Source: Saururus chinensis (Eukaryota; Streptophyta; Magnoliopsida; Piperales; Saururaceae). Taken from it: a stretch of DNA of 64,000 bases. The stretch is taken from NCBI GenBank assembly GCA_035235625.1, contig CP141141.1:25231968-25295967 (forward strand), given 5' to 3'. The notes beneath the pieces are model-generated. The model saw nothing but the letters and a program-made list of their open reading frames with translations, did not search any database and was not told the origin of the DNA. Positions 20,738-31,800 of this stretch are shown here, piece after piece. Position numbers and translations under genes: made by a program. Within the stretch, counting starts at the first letter, position 1; every line of letters begins with the position of its first letter.

Positions 20738-23359
20738 ATGGCAACAGATAAGGGTTGGGAGCATGGAATGCTAGTGGGTGTCAGGGGGTCAAGATGTAAT
20801 TATTGTGATAAAATTATGAAGGCTGGAGGAGTGACAAGATTGAAGGATCATTTGATAGGTGGTAAAGATGTTGCAAGGTGCAAAAAGTGTCCTGAGAATG
20901 TGCGAAATGAACTGAAAGGCCTCAAGGAGGAAAATAAGAAAAAAATGCTTAATTTGAGGGACAAAAAAGAGAAGATGCGTGCAGAAATTGGTCGTCTTGG
21001 GTATGAATCAGAGGTTCAAATTGACACATCAGATGAGGATGAGCCTGAAGCAGCTAGGGTTATATCAACTGGCATAGGTGGTTCTAGTAGTGGAGCACAT
21101 GCAAAGAGGAGAAAAGTTGGTGTGTCAAACCAACAGACCATTACAGATATAGTCTCACCTGGTTTGAGAGAAAGACTTGGTAGGATGATTTCCAAGTTTT
21201 TCATCTTTAACCATATTCCTGCTCATGTTGCAGATGATCCTCATTTTCTAAACATGATATCTGAAGCACAAGCAGTTGAAAAGGAGTACGTACTCCCACT
21301 GCCAAGGATATATTGGGAACATATTTAGACAAAGAGGACAAAGAAATGGACAAGAGGATTAAGGATATGGAACCTATTTGGAATGAATATGGATGCTCCA
21401 TTTTGTGTGATGGATGGACGGGGCCGACAAAAATGTCCATCATCAACTTCATGGTTTATAGCAACCGAAGAATTTGTTTTTTAGATTCAGTTGATGCTTC
21501 GGGAAAGGAGAAGAATGCTTACTATATCATGAACTTAATTGAAGCACAAATTAAGAGAATTGGAAGAAAGAATGTAGTTCAAATTGTCACAGACAATGCT
21601 AGCAATTATAAGAAAGCTGGCAAGATGTTAATGCAGAGGTATGCATTATATTTGGACACCTTGTGCAGCTCATTGTATAGACCTCATGTTTGAAGAAGTC
21701 GCAAAGCATGGCTTTGTGGAAAATGCAGTTAAAAAGGGAAGAATGGTGACAAGATTTATATATAATCATGACAAACTTATTCACCATATACGACAGGCTT
21801 GTGGTCGAGATTTAGTACGTCCAGGGGCAACACGGTTTGCGACAAACTTCATTGCACTAGAGAGCTTGCAAAGGGAGAAGAGTGCACTACGATCATTCTT
21901 CTCAAGTCAACAATGGCTAGATTCTAACCTTCAAAGTCATCCATGTGCTACAGATGTGGAGAAAATTGTGCTTGATAATAAGTTTTGGGAAGAAGTGAGG
22001 GATTCAATTGCGATCATGGAGCCAATGCATGAGGTTCTACGGGTCATGGACATTGAAAAATTTCCAACTATGGGATCTATTTATGAGGCTATTGATAGGA
22101 TGAAGATGGTCATTGAAGTCTCATCTCCAAGGTCTCATGTATGGGTTAATAAAATTATTGACAAGAGGTGGGTAAGATCAATGGATGAACCCATCTACAA
22201 GGCCGGTAAGCATCTCTAACAATTGTTACTTTTAGGAAATATGTTACTTATCTTAATTATTATGCAATTTTTTATGTAGCGTACTACCTCAATCCTAAGT
22301 ACCATTATAGTAAAAAGCTTGGGCACATACCATATTTAATCAAGGCGGTGCATGACGTATTTGATAAGTTATTCCCAATGTCAGATGATGCAGGCAATAT
22401 AGGCAATGAGGTAATTACTTAAATATTAATTGGACATAATTTATTCTTTATTTTCTTATATAATGTCATTGACATAGAACAACTTGTATAAAGATTGTCA
22501 GGTTTAGGGATGCACGTGGCACATTTGGAAGTAGAAGTGCTGTTCAATCAAGGAAAACAATGTGGGCAGGTAACTTGAACTTAAAGATAAATTTTTTTAC
22601 CCATATATTGATTAATTTATCTCTATGAAGATGTTACTTTGTTCTCTTTATTTTTCAGGAGAATGGTGGTCATTGTATGGGATCGATTGCCCTACATTAA
22701 GCAAGTTGGCTATTCGTATATTGTCACAAACTGCTTCTGCATCTCCATGTGAGAGAAATTGGAGCACATTTGCCCTCATTCACACAAAGCCTAGGAATAG
22801 ATTGTCCTACAATAAGTTGAAGAAACTGGTCTTTTGTCATTATAATATGAAGTTGATGATGAAGGATATAGAAGACAATTATTAAAATCGTGACAAACAA
22901 GAGGATGACCCCTTAGACCACTTTGAATTAGTGGCTGAAGCAGATTTGGATGAGAGAGAGAATCCTTATGCTGAGTGGGTAGCAAAAGACTCTATGGACC
23001 AAGATGATGAACAACCTGATCCCTTGATTGCTGGTGCGGCAAAAGAAGTCGGAATTGATGTTGAAAGATTTAGAGAAGAAATTATATCATCTTCTATAAC
23101 CAAGGGATCTCACATGCATGTAGATGATCCACTATCTGATGATGATAGTGCTACAGATGATGGAGACAACAATAGTGGAAGAGATTATGATGAAAATGAT
23201 AGTAGCAGACATACTCTAAGAGAAAATGAGGCCAATCAAAATGAAAGGTTTAATATGACTCCTTTGGCTTTCACTGAAGAAGATGGTTTTACTCATGCTA
23301 CACAGGATTCCGATCACGGGTCACGACCGATTAAGCAATCTAACCGTCGTAAAGGATAG
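20738..23359 (+). pseudogene. hAT transposase gene with BED, DUF659 and dimerisation domains, inactivated
   Basis: The transposase would cut and paste the element in the nucleus. Exon 1 (20738 to about 21290) carries a BED-type zinc finger (CNYC ... LKDHL ... C) followed by an acidic/basic linker. DUF659 follows with GCSILCDGWTGPTK, VTDNASNYKKAG and WTPCAAHCIDLM, then TRF..NFIALESL. The segment YYLNPKYHY lies after an intron at 22206-22279 (GTAAG..TGTAG). RFRDARGTFGS precedes an intron at 22570-22658. The C-terminal hAT dimerisation domain begins GEWWSLYG and contains ASASPCERNWS. Lesions are few: a 1-nt frameshift near 21290, another near 21645, and an in-frame TAA at 22883. After that stop the frame stays open to 23359 as an acidic tail. 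The small number of lesions suggests recent inactivation. Confidence 0.85.
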
Positions 23360-23734
23360 GAAATAGTGAAACTTTAATTAATTTTTAGTCTTATGTCATT
23401 GGATTTACTTATTCTTAGATCTTATAGCTAAATAGGTTTTGATTTTTCTACATAAACAATCTTTCTATTGTCTCATTTTGCATTATCAATAAATATTATA
23501 TTTTTTCCTTTACATAAATTTTGTTATATTCTCATAAGTTTATAATTGTTTAATATTTGTATTAATATTTGTAAATAATAATATAAACCCACATTGAAAA
23601 ATATGTTAACTATTTTTTTACAATAACCTAAATGCTTATAATTGTTTTACATGATCTCTCCGAGATCTCTCCGAGATCTCATCTCTTTGGGTTACCGAGA
23701 CGAGACCGAGATCCGAGACGGCGAACCATGGTCC

Positions 23735-24292
23735 CCATTGTAGTGTGGGAACTGTAAGCGGGCCAAATGTGGTTCAGCCCCTCCTCGTGGTCCTCTATTG
23801 GGTCCCGAGTGTTCCTCCCATTCGTCCTTCATCTCCTGGAACAAGTTTCCAGGAGGTGGCATCATTGGGGCATTTTCCTGAACACCTGGCGTGCCTCATC
23901 TATCCCAGGCCTAGCGTCTCCCATCCATGGCTTGGTCGACTATGCCAAAATGCACAGGGCCTTGGGGAAAGCGCATATCCCTGTCTGTTGGTATCGGTAG
24001 GTTAGAGTCATGCAATTCAGGAGCCTGGGATGGACCCCCCTTCTCCATGACAGTAGTTGGCGGCCTGAGTAAAAGAGGTGTTGAGTGCTCTACCTGGAGC
24101 TGAGCCACGGTCAAGCCCAGAGCATCGACCTTGGTCACGCCCATGCTCAAGGACATAATATCCACCATGATTTGCACAGAGTAGGCTCGCTGGTGGTCTC
24201 TAGAACTATCTTCGGGCTGTCCCTTGAGGCGAGAGCCTCCTTCTCAAGTGGGACTTCTGGGGCCACAACAACTTGTTTGCCTCGTGCCATGG
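23735..24292 (-). pseudogene. Gypsy gag N-terminal part
   Basis: Minus-strand gag start (ATG at 24290-24292, MARGKQVVVAPEVP) running to the conserved RLQFPHYNG segment next to the hAT right end. The same gag, in the opposite orientation, occurs at 37556-37813 and 42419-43502, which confirms identity. There are stops within the frame. The sequence breaks off at the hAT boundary just before the expected DDNPVEWL motif. Confidence 0.75.
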
Positions 24293-24320
24293 CTAGGGAT
24301 CGTAAAAGCTCCGATACCAA

Positions 24321-24640
24321 TGATGTGCCCGAGGTGGCACAATCGGTACCTTGGAGTTTCACACAGGGAAAGGGAAGGAAGAAGGAAGCAAGGGAAGAAG
24401 AAGATGAATATCCAATTGCATAACCAACAAAGAAGAGAGGGGATGACCCATGTAGGGAGCCGACCTACTCACTTAGGGAGTCGCGCTAGCTAGTGGGCCC
24501 GGCTATCCCGCGGGTCACTAGCTGGCCCAATACAGTTATTTCTCCTAATACATAAGCATATATGAGGGAAATATAAAAGAAAGTAGCCTAATATAATGAA
24601 ATAACAAGAAAATAAAGAGTTCGGGTGATCGTGCACAACA
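24321..24640 (-). repeat. 5' LTR of the nested gypsy element
   Basis: 320 bp. The PBS TTGGTATCGGAG (rc of 24309-24320) lies immediately downstream on the minus strand. Confidence 0.85.
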
Positions 24641-25420
24641 CCGGATGCACGTGGTAGTTGTTGTTCCTTCCAAAGTTACAACCACAAGGCTTTTGATTAC
24701 GTTGCACTTGAGGGTGCTCCTTCCTAGCCCGCTTAGGCTGCTCCTTCTTCTTGTGGTACTCCTCTGAGTCCTCCACCACAATAGCAGTCTCAAGAACCTC
24801 CGCTAAAGTCTTGTGCCTGAAGGGAACCACCCCGCCTCTTATGAAAGGCTTCAACCCATCCTCGAATTTCCTCGCCCGCTCATATTCGTCACATAAGAAA
24901 CGAGGAGTAAAGTGCCAAAGCTCAATGAACTTAGTCTCATGGCAAGCACAGACATAGATCCCTGTTGGAGACTAAGGAACTCCTTTTTCTCCTCCTGAAC
25001 ATGAAGTGGAAAATACTTGTCATTGAAGACCGACAAGAGCTTCTCCCATGGAATATCCACACGGCCCTAGAATCTCTACTGCTCCATGTAAAGCCACAAT
25101 CTCTGTGCCTCTCCCTCGAAGGTGAAAACCGCTAGCAGATCTTCTCCTCCTCTGAGCACTGCCTTGCCCTATCTCCACATAAAGCTTCAAATTATCGGCC
25201 TTTGAAGCATTCATCTTACCCTAGAAACTAGGAGGATTGAGTTTCTTAAAGCCCTCCATGATAGATGCTCCTGCCCATTGCCACTCACCTGCATAGCCTG
25301 CATGACTTGTGTCAACCCCTTAATGGCTATCAACACATCATCCACCCTCAGATCTCTAGCAGCGAGATTATTATTAGCACCTGTGTGATTCAGTCCAGCA
25401 ATCTACACAACAACTAGACA
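24641..25420 (-). pseudogene. Chromovirus-like gag, 5' part
   Basis: The capsid-like segment includes NPPSF, WEKLLSVFNDKYFPLHVQ, EEKKEFLSLQQGSMSV and KPFIRG, followed by EEYHKKKEQPKRAR, typical of Del/Tekay-type gag. It is frameshifted several times (two or three frames are needed to read it). Its C-terminal half resumes at 15240-15540 on the far side of the nested gypsy element. Confidence 0.75.
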
Positions 25421-25623
25421 TTTAGTCATAAGGCCTAATAATATAAACAAACACCAAGATCAAGCAACAAATCACACAAACAATCAAGACAATCAACTAA
25501 TTGAATTCAACATTGTTAGTATTGTTTAGATCTTTTATTTCTCACTCCCCACTATCATTAGTAATTATCTTTTAACCTCAATTAATTTTGAACAAAGTCA
25601 TACTCTAATATCAAAAACTTACT

Positions 25624-28600
25624 TATCACGCCCCAACACACGCCACCCTTGACCCGAACCTGATGCAAGGAATAAGCGGTACACAGCCTGACCAAGTTGA
25701 GTTGAAATGTGGAAGCCTTAACCCATCCTTGGGTGAACACATGACAGAGTAAGCGCACTAGCCCTTTATGCAAAAAAAAATAGAGAATTATAAAGGACTA
25801 CTTAACAATCTTAGTCCACTCATACCCACATTATCTAGTTATCACATAAAAATAACAAGCCTCAAGGCTAAACATGTCTAAGCCAACAATGACTAATCAT
25901 ACAGTGAAGTAGAATCAAATGTATATGTTTGACATAAGATAAATGCAAACTAGCATAAAAACTAAGCATCTAACCCCACTCAATGAACACGGCCACCCTC
26001 ATGCTCAATGTAGAGCCTATCCAAAGCACCTGCATGGCACAACATTCATCCCCAAAACAAAACCACAAACAAAAAGGGGAGAGCTTAGCTCAACAAGTGT
26101 TTTTAATACAAAATATATACTCATGATAGCATTATATGCATTCTCAATCTATACATGTATCATATATTCTATCTCTAAACTTGCATATTATGAGATAATC
26201 CACATTCCATCTGCACATGATTATGCCACTTGTGCATCATAATGTAAAACACATTCCATAAATACATAATTATGCCACCTATATATTATTATATATAATA
26301 TATTCCATTAACACATACTCATGACACCTGCATATTATGATGTAACCCACATTCCATAAGCATATAATCATGCTACCTGTGCATCATGGGTTCATACATA
26401 ATTCATAAAACATATACACATCACGTGTAATCATATAAATCACATTATAACAATAACATCCTACATGAATCAATTCTCAATACTCATATTATGCATAATC
26501 ATATCTCAATAAAACATTCACCATGCAAAATTAAGTGTGCCAAATACATACCATCTTGTACACTCATGCCAATCCATTCCATAATCACATGTGTAACATA
26601 AGCATCATTTTTCCTACACAACTTGTGTCAGTGAGCGTTATATCCCATACACATGCCACAATAATTAGGTAAATTCTCACAATTGAGAAAATCAATCAAA
26701 TCTGCTCACCCAGGACAATCTTTAGAGGGGAAGGTTCAAATTCCTAAAAAGGAAAATTAGAGCAGCTTGGGTAGGTTCCAGAACTAGGAAGGTACCTTCT
26801 ACTCACCTAAGACAATCTTTGCGGGAAATGTTTGAATTCCTAGAAAGGAAAACTAGAACAGATCCTACTTGCCCAAGACTAACCTTGAGGGAAAAGTCCA
26901 AATTCCTACAAAGGAAAACTAGAGCAGCCTGGTAAGCCGGTGCACACTGACGTACCATCCTGGATTTTTAGCGTACATATAATTCATCAATTTAACTCAC
27001 GTAGCAATCTTCTCATCTCAACCCAAGGATGCAACAAATCCTCATAGGAATGTAAAAATATAGCCATGTCCTTTTCGAACGTAAAACCGATTTGATAAGC
27101 CTCCAAACGATTAATCTGACAACTAATAGCATCTAATTCCATCCAATCGACCAATCATGACTAATCGCGATTAACCTTTGTTTATAAATTATTTTTATGA
27201 TGCATGCAATATCATACATATGTAAGTAAATGATAAATGAGTACAAGTATAGGTAAACACACTCAAATTAGTCAATATGTGCATGAAACAGGGTCCATTT
27301 GTGTCAAATAAAATCATATAAGTCTATTAAAGAGTATACATACACAATAGTATTCATACCTAGGCTAAAACATGTGAAACATTAATAGCCTATAATCAGT
27401 GTTATGGGCAAACATCCATAATTTATCATAGTCATATCCTACTAGAATCATGGAGTAAATACGAAGAAAATGTCAAAATACGAATTTAAGACAATTATAA
27501 CATCATGCTAAACCTAGACAAGTATAATCATATCCATGCTTCAGCTAAATCATAATTCAAAGATGGTTCACATGTAATTACATTGACATTCATAGGTAAT
27601 TATGGCCCATTATAGTCATAAAGAATTAGATTTATGAGAATAGAATAAGAAATGGCCGAAAATCCAAAAAATAGGCCAAAAATTGAAAACTGCAATATAA
27701 TCAATCGAATGTCCTAGCACGTTGTTCGAACACTTGCCCGTTTGAATGACTGCTAGCCCATTCGATCGGATAAAACAATTCACTTTTCTAGTTTATCTTT
27801 ATCCTTCTAAAATTCAAACCAAAAACATTCCAAAATTCTATATAAAGTAAAATATCCTAATAGAACATCATATAATCAATTTATAGCCCTAGAACATGAT
27901 ATATCTAATCATTTTCATACTTAATCATAAGAAATTAACCATAAATCACATGCTTTTAACAAATCACCATTAAACCTCAAGATGAAGCAAGAACTCAAAT
28001 AAATCTACAAACATGCATTCTAATGAATAAAACCAGACGAGGTAAAACTCCCTTAAGCCTTTGAATCTATGAAAAAGCTTCAATCCATAAGAAATCTTAC
28101 CCAAAATTAGGGTTTTTGTTAAAACTTGCTTAAAATTAGAAAATAGGCCCAAATCAACTTGAAAATAGATAGATTTAGGATTCTAAATCACCTAATTAGG
28201 GTTCTAAATCAAAATTAAAAATAAGGTTTTTAATATAAGAAAATCAAGAATCAATATTGGGAAAAAGAAGATATGAATGATTAAGACCAAAATTGAAAGA
28301 TTAGGGGTGATTAAGATAAGAAAACATACTTTAATTCAAGTTTCTCCTTTGGGAAATGGGGGTAGAGCATTTCCTCCCTCTTAACATAGCCCTTCCTCAT
28401 TTGGCAAATAGGCTAGGGTTTTCCTCAAATAGTAAGGGTTTTGGGCCGGGTAAACAAACTGTTGGGTTGTAAAATAGATCAAAATGCACTAAATGGCTAA
28501 TTAAAGTTATTTTTGGCTTTAAAATGAATTTAATCAACTCAAACCCATTGAAATAAAATAATAGAAGATTAGAGGGTCATATGAGTAGCATGTTGTCCAA

Positions 28601-28852
28601 CATTGACATGGGCCCCATTGCGGGGTCTGCGTCCTTAATTAAGAAAAAATAGAATATAATAGCATTAAATTGGTAAAATTTTGATAAATTAAGTTTGACA
28701 CTAATACTTATAAAAAAGAAATTAAACCTTATCAAATTCATAATTAACCAACTCATAACCCCAAAAATCAAATTAAATCGGCAAACAAGCAAAAACCACA
28801 AACATTCACACAATTAAAGGAAATAAAAGAAAGTAAAATTAGAGATCTTACA
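25624..28852 (-). repeat. 3.2-kb 5' LTR of the chromovirus-like element
   Basis: On the minus strand it starts TGTAAGATCTCT (28852) and ends GGGGCGTGATA (25624; the canonical CA has become TA). A PBS-like TGATATTAGAG follows near 25601-25614. Long LTRs of 2-5 kb are characteristic of Del/Tekay chromoviruses. There are no genes inside. Repeated ATTCCAT..ATGCCACCTG..ATT units occur at about 26160-26400, and CCAAATTCCTAxAAAGGAAAA units (three) at about 26720-26930. Confidence 0.75.
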
Positions 28853-31800
28853 CCACCTCCTCCTGGTGCTAGGGGAGGAGAAAGCAGTGCCAGATCCGGC
28901 TCTGCCACCACCTCCCTCTTCCCCTCCCCCTCACAGCTACCCCCTTCCCCTCTCGCCCCCTTCCCCTGCCTTCTCGGCACTGGGGAAGAGAAAGTGGTGC
29001 TGGATCGGGCTTCACCACTGGATTCTGGTGCCATCCCCTCTTCCTCCCTCCCCCTCCTCGAGGATACCCCTCTCTCCCTTTCTTTCTTTTACCCCCTTCC
29101 CCTCCCACCGCCCAACTGGCGCCAGATCCAGCTCCAGCACTGACCCCTCTTCCTCCCATCCTTCCCCTCCACCTCGCCTTCCATTGCCCAACAGGCGCCG
29201 AGGAGGGCTCCACCATCCCCCTCTTCCTCCACCCCAACTCCCCCTTCCACTTCTCCACTCATTCTGGATCAGGCTCTGTTGCCGGATTTGGGTGCCGCCC
29301 CTCTTCCCCCTTCTCCCCTACTCCTCCCCACTCCCTCGCACCTGCTAGAGGAGGGGCGCAGGACTCCGATGCCCCTCTTTAATTTTTTAAATTTTTTAGG
29401 TTATTAGCGATGCATAAAGTGATTTAATATTTAATATTTTTTATTAGTGACGCTTTTTAATGTCACGCCCAAGGTTTTTCCACACATTTAATTGAAAATC
29501 TTATAAATATTTTATTTCAAAATATGGACGTAAATCAGATAAACCAACAAAATTCAAAATGTGTGTAAACGATTTTTGTAAACATACGACAAAAATAACA
29601 TTCTCAGGTGTGACCTAATACAAAAGCATACGAATAAAATCTACCATGGCCATGGGTTTTAAAAACAAAAACCTCCCAGGCATCTCTGAGTACAAGTTCT
29701 TTAACAATCTTAAAATCATTCATAGGTACATACACAAGTCCAGTGCATACTACATTTCTCTCACCTTAAACAATACATGAGATCGTAGCACCAAACTTTG
29801 CATAACCTCATCGCAAATTCGCTGCACTCCAAGTCGAGGAAGAATTATCCACCACAGGAAAAATCAAGTCTCAACAGTTAACGATTGACCTGCAAAAGCC
29901 TCCAGTCGAAGGGGCTAAAAAGATGGGGTGAGTATTTTCATACTCAGTAGGAAAATACCCAGTAGGGGAAAAATATAATTATATCAATGAACTTCGTAAG
30001 TTCTTGCATAGATGCATCATTCATGTAATCACACAATGAAGTAAGTAGTACATTCATCAAAATAATGAATCATACACTAGTACGATCATCCTGGCTGAAC
30101 TTACACTTACTTTTGTACTTACCCTTGTCGCATACTCTTACACTTACACTTACACATAGCATATTCTTACTCTTACTCTTACACTTACATTATGAATCAA
30201 AGTCTTACTCATACCATCATACACTTACACTTACAGCGCATACACATTCGTACGAACTTACTTGTACGACCTTACTCATACCATCTTACTCATACTCATA
30301 AACTTACTCTTACTGTCTTCCTTAGAAGCTTACACTAACCCTAAATCATACCCGTACAACCTACCCAGAATCCGAAACATACTTACTCTTATTATCGTAC
30401 ACACACTACTGACAACTGAAGCTTATTATAATTAACAAGCTCCAGTGTCGGAAAGGAAAGGAATGTCACTGGGGCGTCACCTTAACCTTCGGGGAGCAAC
30501 TAGACGCCATGGACTTTTCCGAAAGCAAGGCACACCTATGATCATGGGGCACAAGATCAAACAGGTAAGAGCAGGTCCATGATACTGCTTACCTGAGCGT
30601 GCAAATGCCCACTCTTTGGGGCCATACATTGCCAACAAGGGCCATACAGTGTCAACTAAGGGCAGAAAACATACAGTGCCACTATTGGGCAGGAATCTTA
30701 TAGTGCCACTCTTGGGCAGAACATACAGCGCCATCTATAGGCCAAAAACATACAGAGCCCACGAAGGGCGGAAACTTACAGTGCTCTCAACAGAGCATCA
30801 AACATCTGGGCTGAAATATGACACCAAGACTAAATCGAAAACATACATATGGTTGCTCTCAACAGAGCGTCAGACGTCTGGTGCTCTATATAGCACACAG
30901 ACAACATCCCGCAGGATAAACACCATGGCTAGACCAGGAAGGACACTCAGTCGATTACTTATCTACTGGCTCTAAACGAAACTTAATCCGTCAAAACCCT
31001 CACTCTCAAACTTACAACGTTATCAAATTAGGGTTAATTACTATTCAAGTTTATATTAGATAACTTATGCATGTACGATTATGCTCGAACTGACTACTAT
31101 CTTACATTCTTCAGCCAACGAAGCAAGAACTGCTCCCATTCTGAAACTCTAATCCACAAAAGTAATATTCTTTACTTAGCTCATTCCCCACCTTACACTT
31201 ACCACCTTACCAATCTCTGCATAGTCTTACTCGTCAAATTAGAATTCCATACTCACACTCTTACCATCAAATACTTACACTCTTACATCTTACACCATTC
31301 GCCTAAAAACCAAACTGTCTTTCTTGAACTGCTCGAGTGAAACCCTTAAACCTAAGTCCCATCATCAAACCCTTACTAATTCCTTACACATTATTCTTTT
31401 ATTACCATTCATATTACATACATTATGCATGTACAATTATGTCATTACCTCTTACTAACTCATAATCCCCTAAAAGTGCTCCGAATCTTGAGTCTTCAAT
31501 TCTTGGCATCCCCCACGTCTCCTACTCATCGCTCGAACGTGTCGTCTGACTCAGACTAAATAAATTCTTCAATCTCATCAAATCCAGCATTTGTCTTTCA
31601 ATTTTATCTTTCCTTGCTCGACATACAAGCACGGTTTCCACGTTATAACTTACGAAGTACCCCTTAGCCAAACTTACTATCAAATGCCTCTACTCATGCC
31701 CATCGACCGTATACTATCAATCCATAACGAAGATCACACACTCTAGTCACATACATAAGCTTCATAGTAACTTACTACGTGCCCTTAGTATTCACTAACA

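Larger units (their letters stand above)
17743..23731 (+). mobile_element. hAT-superfamily DNA transposon, about 6 kb, near-complete coding region
   Basis: The ends are inverted: the left reads CCATGGTTCGCCATCTCGG and the right, reverse-complemented, CCATGGTTCGCCGTCTCGG. Both lead into palindromic CTCGGCGAGATCTC repeats. A transposase-like gene lies at 20738-23359. No matching 8-bp duplication exists: the left flank is gypsy RNase H and the right flank is gypsy gag, so a deletion accompanied or followed the insertion. The 5' part (17850-20730) is non-coding apart from a four-unit minisatellite at 18307-18515. Confidence 0.82.
15541..24640 (-). mobile_element. Gypsy (Ty3-like) element with short LTRs, internally deleted and split by a hAT
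   Basis: On the minus strand the LTRs are 24321-24640 (5') and 15541-15852 (3'). Both start TGTTG and end ATCA, and they are clearly similar along their length. The PBS TTGGTATCGGAG (24309-24320) abuts the 5' LTR. Gag starts near 24292 and runs to about 23735. The pol part resumes at 17735 in RNase H and continues through integrase to a chromodomain-like C-terminus near 15870. Everything from mid-gag through protease and RT is missing exactly where a hAT (17743-23731) sits. The flanking pentamers (CTAGC and CCGGA, plus strand) do not match perfectly. Confidence 0.85.
15240..28852 (-). mobile_element. Chromovirus-like (Del/Tekay-type) gypsy element, truncated, with nested insertions
   Basis: Read on the minus strand: 5' LTR 25624-28852, PBS near 25601-25614, gag start 24641-25420, then an inserted gypsy element (15541-24640), then the gag C-terminus (15240-15540). 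Gag shows YFPLHVQEEKKEFLSLQQGSM near 24985, then basic residues and a possible zinc knuckle. Its C-terminal part shows the LSCFLC-like knuckle, GDPRNTQGDAPRHQQG and a segment like KGRVFAISAHEA, which precedes protease in such elements. No protease, RT or integrase follows: the element is cut near 15240. Its LTR ends (TGTAAGATCTCT ... GGGGCGTGATA) match those of the long solo LTRs elsewhere in the window and help assign them to this clade. Confidence 0.75.

Noticed and set aside
17743..23731. An intact, autonomous hAT element
   Set aside because: Two frameshifts, an in-frame stop and non-matching flanks show that it is not intact.
25624..28852. A second full-length element with its own 3' LTR
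   Set aside because: No partner LTR was found to the left of 15240 and no protease, RT or integrase of this clade is present, so it is listed as truncated.
28766..29348. Pro-rich frame of 160 codons at the left of the second CACTA remnant
   Set aside because: Low-complexity C-rich sequence shared with the other CACTA element. No recognisable protein.
30060..30380. A CRISPR-like array of short repeats
   Set aside because: The CTTACACTTAC repeats are degenerate, unequal in length, without unique spacers, and lie inside a plant LTR.
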